The notes: generated by a model not told the origin, from the sequence alone. 64,000 bases of DNA from Rotaria sp. Silwood1 (GCA_905250075.1 CAJNOP010000030.1:1608539-1672538), one strand, 5' to 3'; shown: positions 12,601-34,573, counted from the first letter of the stretch. A program made the numbers and translations.

Positions 12601-13076
12601 ATAATAATAACCATCAAAATCGATCAAACAATGATTCTTCTAATGAATATGAATTCTATTATGATAATGGTGTACTGGGTACTGCACTTAATCAATTATT
12701 TTCTAATACATCACCAAATAAAACAATGAATTCTATTAAGGAAGACTCTGCTGATGATAATAATAAAGTATCAATTGCTTCAGTACCAAAAAATGTCACA
12801 TTTCTTATTCCATCGAGTCTATCTAGTATAACTTCAAATGAAAGTACATTTGATGTTATTGAAACAACAACAAGAACAACTAATCATATTAAAGATATAT
12901 TTTCAGTAAATTCTCCATTAGAATCTCAAAAAATAACAAAAAATGAAACAGATACAGTTACATCCTCTTCATCTCCGAATTCTGTAACAAATACATTATT
13001 ATTTGATAAAGAAAATGAACATAAAATCGTTAAGAATGATAGTGAAAAAAGTCCTTTACTTGAAAATGATAAATGA
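3698..13076 (+). CDS. KIDINS220: Kidins220/ARMS: ankyrin-repeat KAP P-loop NTPase scaffold
   Basis: Twenty-seven in-frame exons give 1434 aa (human about 1771): 3698-3802, 3869-3967, 4103-4201, 4255-4489, 4581-4744, 4805-4903, 4978-5076, 5154-5354, 5409-5586, 5653-5756, 5816-5870, 5927-5956, 6881-7202, 7258-7400, 7457-7567, 7618-7817, 7870-7992, 8048-8308, 9377-9493, 9557-9825, 9896-10068, 10127-10220, 10445-10542, 11973-12133, 12203-12376, 12431-12501, 12557-13076. About 11 ankyrin repeats fill residues 5-410, many on exact 99-nt exons. The KAP NTPase follows, with Walker A WGSGKS near 466-471 and Walker [10 protein letters not shown] near 769-777, and two hydrophobic hairpins near 498-545 and 652-715 giving four membrane spans. 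The conserved [11 protein letters not shown] block and the SAM-like region (CNLDELKQ...FGDW, about 1181-1285) complete the family order. In other animals it links neurotrophin, ephrin and NMDA receptors to signalling. The tail ends just after SPLLENDK, so the vertebrate C-terminal PDZ ligand is absent. AATAAA lies near 13087. Confidence 0.97.
5957..6880. other. Long Kidins220 intron (924 bp)
   Basis: This intron separates the exon ending FAQLT from the first membrane-hairpin exon, whereas its neighbours are 50-130 bp. It is AT-rich, with no open frame or inverted termini I can see. It may hold old, decayed insertion sequence. Confidence 0.5.
8445..8452. repeat. Left 8-bp target-site duplication of hAT-like element
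   Basis: ATGTAGGG abuts the left terminus of the 511-bp element and is repeated exactly at 8964-8971. Confidence 0.85.
8453..8963. mobile_element. hAT-like non-autonomous DNA transposon (MITE), 511 bp
   Basis: The left end CAGAGATGGAACCGGT and the complement of the right end, CAGAGATGGAACAGGT, agree in 15 of 16 bases. The element is flanked by identical 8-bp direct repeats ATGTAGGG at 8445-8452 and 8964-8971. An 8-bp duplication and a CAGAG-type terminus are hallmarks of the hAT superfamily. Both ends carry many GGTACCGG/CCGGT words as subterminal repeats. The inside has no transposase-like frame, so it must have been mobilised in trans. The intact duplication and near-identical ends suggest a fairly recent insertion. 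Confidence 0.85.
8964..8971. repeat. Right 8-bp target-site duplication of hAT-like element
   Basis: ATGTAGGG follows directly after the right terminus GTTCCATCTCTG and matches the copy at 8445-8452. Confidence 0.85.
10543..11972. other. Long Kidins220 intron (1430 bp)
   Basis: This intron lies between the exon ending ...RVDYI and the exon coding [11 protein letters not shown]. It is AT-rich with no coherent frame. Phrases such as CTTGTAGATCAGAAACT near 11336 recur loosely in a DDX3 intron near 18485, hinting at a decayed dispersed repeat. Confidence 0.45.
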
Positions 13077-15645
13077 ATGAACAAAAAAATAAAAAACAGT
13101 ATGTGCAAATAATATTTAATCAATTGCTTTTAGTTTTATATTAGTTTGAATACATTCTATTTTATACAGATCTATATTAATCGTTGTCTTGTGCAACTAT
13201 GTCTAAAATATCCATTTATCTTATTCTTTTTTTTTTTTTTATTTTCATCTTTTTTTCTGCTTTATTTTTGTAACCAGTCGATAATTTACTGGCAATGAAT
13301 GAATAATATTTTAAAATAAATACAATAAATAGTATTATCAGTGTCACAACTACAAGGCTTTGGATAGGTACAAGCCTCACCTAGATTCATACTTCTTAGG
13401 CTGAAACACTTGCTTCTTGTTCCATCAAATTGATCGATTTGAACAGTATATTACAATTCTTTTACAAACGTCAAAATATTCGCCGGTTGATTATAATACC
13501 GTCTGAATCAAACAGACTTGAAAAACATTTTTGAGGAGAAGTAATGTTGTATAAGTAAATATTGGATCATAGATTGGCAATGATTTGAAGTAGAGATCTT
13601 TCATTATAAATAAAAAAGAACTGTAGGGAAAATCTAAGTCAGATTAACTAGAATCTATTTAAATTTTTCTTTCATCTTGCTTCGTCATTAAACTTATTTT
13701 TCTCTGTAATTCAGATTAGAAAATCGTCTTTTGAAATTCGCATGTTTTCTTCTGAGCATATAAAGACTTGTATTCTCTCATTTTTAACTTTCAGTTGGGA
13801 ATCTCATTAAAAAAAAACTGTTGAGTCTATCCTAGCGTTAACTTTCACTGATAATCTAATATTTTTTAAAAACAGCACGAAGAAAATCTAAACTGTCACA
13901 ATCATAGCAATCACTCTCTTATTTTTGTTTAACAAGGCGTCTTCATTAACTAACACACTCTCGCCCTTAAAATAAGACTATATGTTTATGGTTTCGATGA
14001 GATAGTTTATATCATTTCTGTGTGAATATAGAATTAATATATGTTTGTTTTAATATATCATGATGTACTAAATCTAATCTCACATATCATTTGATATTTT
14101 CTAGTTGATATGTTCCTAATGAAGAATTATTTCTAATTTTGTATTGACTAATCTAATGAGATTGAAATTTTTTTCTGTTTTCATTGTCTATTAAAACCGA
14201 GTCATTCAATTGTTATTCATTAATATAATCTTTCAACTGATCATCGTAGTAAATTTTCATCTTTATAGCATTTGAATCTAGACGTCGATGAACTAATTGA
14301 TTACTTTATTACACACGACAGTACAGTATAAAATGGAATTTTATCTGTGACATGATGTTGTCGGATTCGACTTGCAAAATAATGTACAATCAACATTATA
14401 ATCAAAACATTTCTTTGCCTAGGAATAGTACCAAATAATATTGATGTCCATATTCAAATAGAACATTTCAATAAAAGAAAAAGTACTATTAATCAATAAC
14501 TTTTTCAATATCTCTTTCTGGGTGCTTCTACATGATCCACACAACTCTTCATCTATATTCATCACTTTCTTATTAAGAACCAAACAAATTAATGTAGAAT
14601 CAAAACAATTAGTGGCTGGAGTACGTGTATTTGTAGAAAACCTATATATCCATTTAAAAACATGGTTCTCCAGATCAGCGAGATCTCATACAATAGTTGG
14701 TCTAATAAACAGAACATATCAAAGAGTGTGAACGCCAGAGTGTCATTCGTTTTGTGAAGTATCAAAAATACATTTCGAGATTGATGTTGCAATAATATAT
14801 TGTTTACTTTATATACTATACTTGAGTTCTTATGCAGATCAAAAATACCTTTAACTAATCAGTTTGCTTGATAGTGAAAAACAACACAGAGTGAGTGTGA
14901 CAACATCAAAGAGTGTCAAGATGAGGTTGCCATCGGTCTAGAAAAGCAATTGAGCTTTATGGAAAAATAATAATGTGAAATGAAGGTTGAAAAAAGTTGA
15001 TAATCGAAACTACTATTACCTTTTGGATGAAATTCAAAAGAATTTGAATGATTTATTTTTTTCATTAGATAATCACTATCATTAGAACTATAGTGATTTG
15101 AAATTTGTGATTAAAGCTAAATCGTAAAAATAATAATATTTCATTGTTCGACTTGTAGCGTCCTCTATCAAAAATTTTCTTTCATTTTTCTTTCACTTTT
15201 TTTATCAGATTTTTTGAAGGGATCGAATAAACGACTCATAATTGGTTAATATTTTAATAAAAATCAAATCATTTTACACAATTTTTACTTTTTCCTAGTG
15301 CCTTATGTTACATTGGCAGATGACAAAGATGATAAGACGATCAAAAAACACAGAGACGGAAAAAAAAAGAATAAACAAACAAATGAGAATAGAAAAGAGA
15401 ATGGGAGAAGGATTGTTAGCTTGTTCAGCCTTCAGATTTCCAATGGCAATTATCATATGTTTGCACTTAGATTTATATATTTTTTTATTTTCGAACAATG
15501 ATATAATATTTGTTTGAATTCAAATAAAAATTTTCAACAATAAAATTATTATTATTATTTTCTTTTAGTTCTAGGAAAGAAAAATTTTAACATCAAAACT
15601 CCCCTTCCTAAAAAAAATCAATAACAACGAAAACAATAATATACA
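13077..15645. other. Intergenic region, Kidins220 to DDX3
   Basis: Kidins220 3' sequence has AATAAA-type signals near 13087 and 13312. The remaining 2.3 kb is AT-rich, with short unsupported frames on both strands and no tRNA or repeat I could define. A pyrimidine tract ending in TAG at 15566-15568 precedes the DDX3 start by 77 nt. Confidence 0.55.
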
Positions 15646-24724
<9,079 letters not shown>

Positions 24725-24729
24725 CAGCT

Positions 24730-24896
24730 GACGCGAAGAACGTGAACATAGGAAAAAATGATTTGATTTTTTTTTGTAATGTACGCAATTGTGAATTATT
24801 TTTATGCGATGTTAAAGTTGATGACTATGATCTTACAAAAATGATTCGTACAACTGAACAAATGGAACGACAATTATTTACTAATCTTATTGATAA
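24730..24896 (+). pseudogene. Orphan coding-like exon, unrecognised
   Basis: A frame bounded by an acceptor (TTCATTCAG) and a GTGTTT donor-like site codes about 55 residues, including NVRNCELFLCDVKVDDYD and a Lys/Arg/Gln-rich helix-like end. It has no ATG of its own and I could not join it in frame to neighbours with confidence. It may be a non-annotated 5' exon of the DUF389 gene, a fragment of another gene, or chance. No function is assigned. Confidence 0.25.
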
Positions 24897-25712
24897 AGTG
24901 TTTATGTCATTTTTCATTTCTCATTTCATTGTAGAACAGATAATGACACTTAAAATATATATGTATGATTGTTAAATCTATCAAACGAAATTCAACAATT
25001 TTATTGCAAACGATCGATCAAGAACTAAGACAAGAGAAAAATACCTGAAAAAAAAGCCATAGACATATTTGTCTACTTTTTTTTCTCTCAACTTTCCTTT
25101 TTGTAACTAGTAAAGTAAAATCATCTAAAAGATTCAGCAAAGATATAATGATCATATATGTACTACTCTTCACAAGACATATTGTATGAAAATATCAATA
25201 TTAACTTATTCTTTGTTATTGTCTGTAAACAAATATTTGTATATGGTCTCAGAAAGCTAGGAAACTATCTGAAAGATTCTCATATGTCTAATTATATTGA
25301 ACGATTTAGACATGTTGTATTCTAAGGTCACAAACTCAACAAAAAGGAAGTTGCTCGATATCGATAAAGTTTTATACTAAATGAACTGCCCTCGAATGAT
25401 AACTGAAATACTCTAGATCGAGAGTCTTTTATGACCTTGAAAATGAAACTTTCATATCGCAAATTTATTGTTTTATTTTGTATAGATTACTGGTAATGGA
25501 TTTATTATCTTTGTTGCCCAATATTGATTCCTTATGGTTGTAACTAATGCATGTTTTTTATACTTGTTCTTATCATAACTAATATTGACATTCGAAAACA
25601 TTAATTAGATTTATTTATAGATGTTTGAATTTGAATAAAAAGAATAAAAAATAGATTAAAAATAAGTTTCTTTTTTTAACTTGCCATTTTCGTTTTTTTA
25701 CTTTATGTAACC

Positions 25713-28700
25713 ATGTCAAGTGACTATGCTCTTTTTATTGTTCTTCTTCCCAATGACTTTGATAAGGAAATCTCTACTATTCCAACAATATCTAGTATTG
25801 TTCAATCAGCATCTTCAAGAGTAAGTCTTCTAATTTGCTTCGTTTTCCTTCACTAATTACTCTTATCATGTTCTCTATTTGAAAAGCCATCTATTGACAC
25901 CAGATCTGGATCAGTAGGTTCTGATTCTGTTTCGTATCTTACATCTTTGGATATTAATTCAAAAATCGAAAAAGACCAAGAACGTTCACAAGAGAAATTA
26001 ATAAAATCTTTGTGTGTTGTTCTAACAAATTATTTTTCTGAAAACAACAACATTGAAGCAACATGGATGTTATCTGAAAATAAAAAAACTTATCAAGTTA
26101 CATTTTATGTCGAATTTGGAATTGTTAGTGATCGTATTTTACAAGATTTAATGAAATTTGGTATTGGTACAAGAAGTCATACAAAAATATTTGTCTTACC
26201 AACAACTTTTATTCTTGGAGGACAATGTCATGATAAAAATGAATCTGAATCAACGTTATCTTTAACAGGAACTATGACAACAAATGAATCATTATCGCAT
26301 AACGTTAAAAATAAAATACATGGTGTAGAATCTAATGATTTAACATCATCACGAAAAATTCGTAAACGTATTAGTGTATCAAATTTTAAAAAAAGTGTTC
26401 AAGCTCGATTAATGGTTCATCAAGTAGTTGCTAGTATTCGAGCATCAACAGTACTTTCATTTGATTTTGTTCTTTTAATATGTCTTGCTTCAATGTTAGC
26501 TGCATTGGGTCTATTAGAAAATTCGACTGTCATTATTGTTGCTAGTATGCTTGTTAGTCCATTAATGAATCCAATATTAGGTATTGTATTTGGTCTTTCT
26601 GTGCGCGAACATTCATTATGGAGACGAGGTTTACGAAATGAATTAATTGGTTTGATTATTTGTATTTCTTGTGGATTTATTCTTGGGTAAAAAAAAAATG
26701 AGAAAAACAAGAAGAAGAATTTCAATAATTTTCAAGTTTTATTTTTTTTTTAGATTGTTAACAACATTTGCTGAAACAAAATGGGGATCTTCAGCAAGTT
26801 TTCCAACACTGGAAATGAAATCACGTGGTGATGTTAAACGATTATGGGTAGGTGTCCTCATTGCTTTGCCGAGTGGAGCTGGTGTCGCACTTTCAGTACT
26901 TGGTGGAAATACTGGTAAAAATCATCTTATCCTTTTATTAAAAAAATAATATATTTTTTCTCTGTAATTAGGTTCATTGGTTGGCGTTGCTATTTCAGGT
27001 TTGTTTATTTTTTCCGATGGTGCACGTTTGTTTGCACCAGCACCAATATATCAGCAGTAGATTACCGGTCAGAGAACAACTGTCGCTATTAGAGCTCGAC
27101 GATTTTGAAAAAAATGGAACTGTAATGCTTCAATTTCTCTTAACTAGAACCTTTGGAAGCGAAAACTTTTTACTAAAAACAGGAAAGCTGTTTCGAGTTT
27201 TGTATAGTCTAAAGTCGAAGTGTTCAATCTACGGTTGAATTAGCTTTAATCTTTGCATATTTTTCATAATTGAATGGAAAGAGAAGTCAAAAACAGCTAA
27301 AAATATGACTAAGGATCCTGAACAAAATCGAACGTCGTGTAAAAACCCTTTTTTTAGAAAAGGTATGATTAGATACAGTGACGTGCACTTTCATAATCAT
27401 CATAGCTTTGAATAATGCCTTCCTTCAAAGCGAGATTTTGTCAAGAGTCGGTTTTTCGTAGAGTAATTTTTACGATGATGCGTCGCAAATGGTATTTTAT
27501 CACAGAACGAAATAAACTAAAATGTTTTTCTTTGAACTAAGTTTTATTAAAAGTTGGCGTTTTTTCATAAAATCTGTCAGGTTTCGTGAGGAGGTTTTGA
27601 CTATAACTTTATTAGGTCACCAGTTCAAAAGACACGTTTTAGGAAACGATATTGGCACCAATTTTTTTTTGTTTTGACTAACTAGAACTGAAATCTACGG
27701 TTTGGATCAGTTCCAGTACTGGACATTCATTGAAACTGTCGATCTCTAATTGGTGTACCGTGGTAGAATAGCGCTCAGGGAATAAATAACCATTTAGGTA
27801 TCAAATTAACGTCGACCGATTGCTGATATATATAAATCAGTGTCTAACATGAGTCAAGTTTTTGTGATCTGATCCGAGTCGGACTCTGATACACAGTACT
27901 TTTTCTTTCTTTTGAGTAAAAGCAATTTCTCAAACATTTTATTCTTCCTTTGATTTCTTAGTTCGAAACAAAGGACATGTCATCCTTGATATTTCATCGA
28001 TATTTCACAGTTAGAATAACATGATTATGTCATGGAATTTTTCCTTGCTGTCTTTCTTTTCTTATATATACAATCTGTGTCCTTGATATTGTTATTGAAT
28101 CGATAGTACACGCGCTATGCATCATTGTCCGACGTTTATAAAGAAAAGTCCGTGAAGTAGAAGAAAAGATCGTCTGACACATAAGGTTTTGTTCTATTAA
28201 GTTCCTTCAAGCTCTCATATCAAAGTTTTACATGAAAAATAAACCACTTTTGGTATCTGCAAAATGCTCATACTGCTGATCTTCCCCACAATTCAAAAAT
28301 TTTTTCGTAACACTATACCGAAGTCGGGCACTGGTATAGAACGATCTAATAATGAACTTTGTCCAACTCACCTCAAATGAGTTTTTATTGTATACGATTC
28401 TTTTTTATTATCCATTAATCACTTTTAGCTTCTCTTCTTCCACCAGCTGTAAATTGTGGACTTCTTTTTGCTTACTCATTACTTGGTAGTTCATTGTCAA
28501 GTATTGCCCGCGTTCATCCTTCTTCATTAAACGATACTAAAAAAGAATATAATGCAAATCTTACTTGTAAAAAATATATTAATAATGATTATCAACCACT
28601 TTATACATGTAATCTAGCACGAGAAGCAGCGGCTCTTGCAGGTTGTAGTTTATTGTTAACAATAGTTAACATAATTTGTATTATAATAATGGCATTATTT

Positions 28701-29567
28701 ATATTACGTATAAAAGAAGTTGTTCCATTACATCAACCAAATAAAGATATAGCAAAATTTTTTCATCATGATGTTAAAGTTGCACGCGATTATAATAAAA
28801 CAATTAATGAAGATGATTTAGAAAAAGATAATTTGTCAACATTAACAGTTCAACAAAGTCATTTAGCAAAATCAATTATTAATCGTTGGAAAAAAGTTAA
28901 ATCAATAACTTCTCATGATAATCAACAAAATCAAGAAATTCAACAATCATCATCAATAAATAATGATCTAGAATTAAATAATACTAGAAATAATAATGTA
29001 TTAAATATTGATACAGAATCACGTCGAAAATTATTTCGATTAAAAACATTTGCTAAAGAATATGATCTTGATGTATTGAATAAAAATGATTATGATTTAT
29101 TAAATTCTAATAGTCGAGAAAAAATACGTTTACTTATCAATGATCTGATTGATATATATCAAGATATTCCAACTGTATGTGCTGATCTATTTCATTTACA
29201 ACCTTGTAATATACAAACATCAACTGCTAAAGAGCATATGTCATTTTATCAAGAAATTCTTGAACTCTTACCACCTAAATGGTATCAATTATTTATTCGT
29301 GAACAAGAACGACGACGAATGATATCTTGGTCGTCCCCATTAAATCGAACATATTCATTACGTGTACCACAATTTGCTACATTTAGAAAACTTTCATCAG
29401 AATCTAATGTATCATCCGAAACTGAGCGTCAAAAAATGGGAGTAGATTATCGACGACGAAGTTCAGTACCTGAAATAAGCCTTCGTGCATCAGAAATTCA
29501 TCAAGATACTGAAATACCTGTTGAAGGTAAACGTTCCAGTATAACAAAACTGGTCACAACTACTTAA
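25713..29567 (+). CDS. DUF389 family multi-pass membrane protein
   Basis: Five exons give 744 aa: 25713-25820, 25887-26686, 26754-26914, 26972-26998, 28429-29567. The membrane core matches the DUF389 (PF04087 / TIGR00341-like) family. It has a first hairpin near residues 225-275 with ASMLVSPLMNPILGI, a span ending SCGFILGLLTTF, and a third block with WVGVLIALPSGAG and the split signature GVAIS|ASLLPPAVNCG, rebuilt across the 27-nt exon 4 and a 1430-bp intron. A last span lies near 431-465. About 220 residues of poorly conserved N-terminal region and a 280-residue hydrophilic C-terminal tail flank the core. The family is widespread in bacteria and archaea and patchy in invertebrates; its biochemical role is not established. 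All introns have standard sites and the composition matches neighbours, so any transfer from bacteria would be old. The start at 25713 is the first ATG in frame. AATAAA lies at about 29581. Confidence 0.88.
26999..28428. other. Long DUF389-gene intron (1430 bp) with possible MITE relic
   Basis: It interrupts the family signature between GVAIS and ASLLPP. Near 27704-27753 the words TTTGGATCAGTTCCAGTACTGG and GTCGATCTCT line up loosely with the right end of the hAT-like element at 8453-8963. No duplication or left end was found. The rest is AT-rich. Confidence 0.35.
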
Positions 29568-32500
29568 ATGGTTGAAAACGAATAAAACATAATTTAAATA
29601 TTGATTTCACTTGATAATCTTTTTTTTGTATGAAGTTCTACTTTTTAATATATAAAGAAAAAAATATGATCATATAATTTATCATAAACTATAATTAGAT
29701 TAAATCTATATATCAAAACTATGCAAGAGTGTTATATCTACAAACAATTACAGTTTCACGATTTCAAAACTTACAATACATACAGAAAGCGGGAAAGGGA
29801 CATTTCGCACTAAATTTTCATTATGATCTCCAATGACATATGTTCGTTACGATTATCTGAAAGAAGAAAAAAAAAAGAAGGTGTTCGAAATGAAAGTTGT
29901 CCAGAAGATCGTAACGGGCAGCGATGATCGAGTTTGACAGATAACAACTTGAAATTTGACTGAAGTTCGGATTGAAAATGACCGAAAGATCGTAATGAAA
30001 GTTAAGGCAAATAAGATAATGAATGTTTGGAGATCATAATAAAAACTTCAGAGAAATCTTAATGAAAAAAGACGGATTGTTCGAAACTGTTCATGTTTAC
30101 TCTTCTCTGAGAGATGTTAAGTGACTCACTAGTTTGTATTATAAGATGGTACACATAGAATGTCCTAATGAATTCAACTAGTCAATATTTATATTGTTGT
30201 TAGTACTATAACTCAAGTGCTTGTATTTATCATTATTATTTCTTACATGCAAATATTTTTTATTACGAACACCATGATTTTGGAAAGAAAAAATGTGTTG
30301 CTTTATTATTCTAGATGAATGAATCCTATTCTTCATTATAAGAAAGAAATAAAAGTCTTTACAACTGTTACTGATATCAGAACGAATCCGTTACGACTTT
30401 CTGACAAATCGCATTATAAACTCTCGATCAGTTTCACTACGTTCTTCAGACCTTTTCCTATGAAAAAATACCCGTAGAGTTTTATTTCGAGCACCCGGTC
30501 TTGTTCATCCTAATCTCCGGACACTATATCACATATGGTAATGAGCATGCCATTCCGAATTCCTAGTCACAATCTTCCGCTCTCCCTGTTTTTTTTTCAA
30601 GATGATGTTCCGCGCAGAAAAGTGTTACGAACTCTCGTCAAAGATTTTTAAGGACAAAAATCATTTCCGAACACCCAGATATATGATCGGAGTCCGGAAT
30701 GACTTAGTGAGAAATGTCCGTCACCCCAGAAAACGTTTAACATCACTCATGAATGCGTTAATTAGTGATGATATAGTGTTTGGTTTAAAATTATTTAAAC
30801 TCTGAGACTTCACAATTGTTTCCAGAACTTATACGACTAGAACATCGTACCAAGAGAGAACTGCACTGCGATGATCATCATATTATAAGTAACACTGGTC
30901 GTCAGGACTCGGTTGATCCAGTAATCATTTGTTATTGCTTTTGAATTCTGGTTTGAGAAGACGACCATTTTATGAAAGAACCAGATATTTCTATTTTCTG
31001 TTGAGATTTTCTAAAATGTAATTGAGTAAACAGCTCGCAGTCGATCATTATGATAAAAATAAATTCACTTCTCAATCTCTTCAAGATGTAATCCGACGAT
31101 TTTGTTCTTCTTACGAAATTTTCGCTGTTATCTACAATCATCTGTATTTCAAGATCCTATAATTCTATTCTGAGTATGATTTCATCGTCTAAAGTGAAAT
31201 TGGATTGATTTTTCTACAAGATCTATATTCTGCTGAAGTTGTTTCTTCATTGAAACGCCATGAGCGGCTGCAAACTATCCTGCATTATCTACTAATCATT
31301 CTTCAATACAGGAACAACAGAAGCCCACCTGTGAAAATCTACAGATCTGTAGAGACCAGCATTTCACAGATTCAAGAAAGTGCCGACAGTGTCCAAGACT
31401 GATTAGACAAGATAATAATCCACCAGACTAAGTAACAGATTGCGAGTCAGCAACTCAGATACCTTGTTTCATTGCAATCTCACAAAATATCTTACTTGCA
31501 AATGAACACTATTGAAGCTACCGTTTCCTTCTTAAAACGCCAGTGTTTATGTAGTTTACAGCACTGCTGTACTCTTGTATATTGTGCAATTTTCATTGCA
31601 GATAAAGATTTACTTGCTACGCTATTGTAGTTCTGACATAGATCTTAAACAATCAGAAAAAATTCAATACTTATATTTTTAAGAAAGGAAAGAAACTTCA
31701 AACGGTTATTAACTCTTATTTCATATAGTTTTTCTCTGCATAATGAGCGTAAAAGCCAGTTGATAATGTCTGTGTATTGAAGTTACCCTAAATTCAACTT
31801 TGTCATTGATCATTCTTTGTGTTTAACCACTAAAAATGAGTTCTTTTATGCACACGAATATTACTTTAACACAAATATGCTAATGTTCACTTTACATCAA
31901 ATGCAACTCGGAGATGTTGTACGTCTACACAAAAAACTATTTCTCAGGCTTCATGAGAAAAAATAATTTTTAAGTTTTTCACCGCTCTCGTACACTGTTT
32001 CGCTCGATCGGACTGATTCGATAGCGAATTTTTTCTATTTACTTCAGTGCCCTGAAACCTTCTTTCGATCAACTCCTCAAATTATCGACTAATAGTTCGT
32101 CGGCACCTTTTCAGGGTGTCACTCACGGCTAGCCGCTCATGTGCTCAATTCTATCTCCCGAAAGACCATCTACTTGATTTTATAATATGACAGAGGGTAC
32201 AAAAGATGAAAGAAAGTGAAAAAAAACATTCGAATCATGGATGCACTAGTTCCTGCAAGCTGAATACCAGTTGAACTGGGTAATAAACGTTACTGAATAT
32301 CCAAGAAACTCCCTGGTGGCCTTGGCGGTCCATTCGAAAACGTACCTGTTCGAGTGGTATCCAGCCCACCAGTGGACTTATTGGATATCAGTAGTGTTTT
32401 GCATACAGTCCGACGGGGGCTGGCATAATTCTAATTTGGATAATGACCATCAGTAAGTATTTTAGGAGTTTATCTGACTTCTTCTCATTCAACAATCGAT

Positions 32501-33668
32501 ATTGATTCAGGCGCATTCAAACTGCATTAAAATGCCTATATAAGTTGGGATTGCAATAAAGAAGCTCCGACGAAGCTTTCAATCCTATATCATGACGCTT
32601 GTGGAAAAGATGATTCATCAAACACAGTCAAATATAGTTCACAAAGAGAATTATGTTTGTGAGCTCTCGAGGATGAAAAGCTTTGATTTTAATTTTTCAT
32701 AGATCATATCCTACGGACGTAAGCATTTATTTTTATCTTTAAAATTTGTTGTTGAAAATTAAGTTCTCTACACGAATCGCTATTTTGATTCTTATTAGCA
32801 TTTACGGTAGTGAAAATTTATTAAAAATCAATCTAGTCGAATCATTTTGGCAGTCACTGTTTGTAATTCTATGAAGCACGATGCCCTATCATAAAACTAA
32901 AAATAATTTGATGAATGCATAGTTACCATTCGTTGTAAGGCAAAGTGTAAAGCAATGCTTCGAATACTAAATACCTCAAGCAAAAGCAAAGTAATTCAAG
33001 ATACTCACTTCAATCTTCAGATGAAGTTACGGAATATTTTTTCTTGCTTTAGGTTTCTAATATTGTTTCTTATAGCTACATACTTTCTTCATTAATTCTT
33101 TTGCCACATATTAAATTATGAACTGTAATTGAATCGATTTGACGAACTTGCGATGAATGCATTAAAATGCATCCACAAGAACAATGTTAATTAATTTCAT
33201 TTTATTCTTTATTTATATTTCTAATATCTATATAATACGAAAAATTAATTAAAAGAAATATTTCTTAAACGTAATCAGATGAATATTTGGAAATTTTTAT
33301 CATTAGTTGTACATTATTTTTCCATATCGTTTTCTGAACAGGAACATATGTTTTATAACAAAATGTAAATAGTTATAGCTTTGCTTTTGTTCTTATTCAT
33401 CAGTTCTTGGTTATGTCACTTTGCTATTTAGAACAAAATAAGGTGCCGACAATTCGAAATCTGATCAAAATACTTTTTTTTTCGTGGTTGAATAGAACTC
33501 GTTGAGTTATCTATGAATATATCATTTTCAACATATTTAGGTGACGCTGTTATAGTAAAACATAGGGAAAGTTAGGTTTAAATATGTTGAAAGAATCTAT
33601 GAAAATTGAAATACATTAAATGCTTCAAGTCTCATTAGACGCAAACATTATCTGAATTTTCGAGAAAA

Positions 33669-33962
33669 CCGATTTCTTCGATATAATAGTAAAAAAGTGA
33701 GAATTAGTACAAAGATCTGCATCGAATAGCATCCGTAGCATTCAAAACTAACTTTCATCAAACTTCGATGCTCACATCTCCTCACTTTTTATTTTCGAAT
33801 AATCACACCTATGGTTCTTCTAAGGTCACAATTTTGTTAAAATTAGTCTTATTATTCGACATAGATGTTTGTACTATTTTTTGAAACTAAAAGTCTGATC
33901 CTGAAAACTTTTGAATACAAATTCATTTTTTAGCGCTTTTTTACTATTATATCAAAAATCGG
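33669..33962. mobile_element. Inverted-repeat element, candidate MITE (294 bp)
   Basis: The left arm at 33669-33699 and the complement of the right arm at 33934-33962 share CCGATTT followed by GATATAATAGTAAAAAAG, with a 2-nt gap between the blocks. The arms are about 30 bp and the spacer 230 bp, with no coding frame. No clear target-site duplication is visible. Either a small DNA transposon remnant or a hairpin-forming repeat. Confidence 0.5.
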
Positions 33963-34573
33963 ATACGTATTGAGATTACTGAGATTTTATGTATTTGACA
34001 TACTTCAAATTGATATCAACTTTTCTGACAATTTTAGATCCATCTTTTTTAAGTTTCACTAGAAAAGCATCGCCTAGAAACATCATTTTTATAGGCAACT
34101 CGACGATATCTATGCAACCATTAAAAAAAAATATTTTGCTCAAATTTAGAACAGCTAGAACCTTAATCATTTGACTCTTTTTCAAATTTCAATTCGAAAA
34201 CCTTTCTGTAAAATGCTTACTTATGACAAGATTATCTTATAATCAGGACTATTACAATTTAAGAGCGGTATAATTTTACGACAGTTAACCACAGACATTT
34301 CAACAGTGCTTGATATTTGCTTATACAGTAATATGAATGCTAAAAAAAATATTCGTCGTGATCAATAAATGCGTCCGATAATTAGCGACCTCTAATAGAT
34401 GCATTACTCTATAGGAGTATCGTGAATTTACAATGTATTGTACTATTCGATCCTACCAGCATCATTTGTTTTTGTTTGCTACTGCTACTACGGCGGCATG
34501 TGGTGCTTGGCATTGAGTATTGACAATAAAAATTGATCGAAAAGCACATTAATGTATCTTTACTTTTTTCTTC

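Noticed and set aside
29900-30070. Recurrent AGATCGTAATG-like word as a tandem or CRISPR-like array
   Set aside because: Spacing and sequence are irregular, with only about four degenerate matches, and the genome is eukaryotic.
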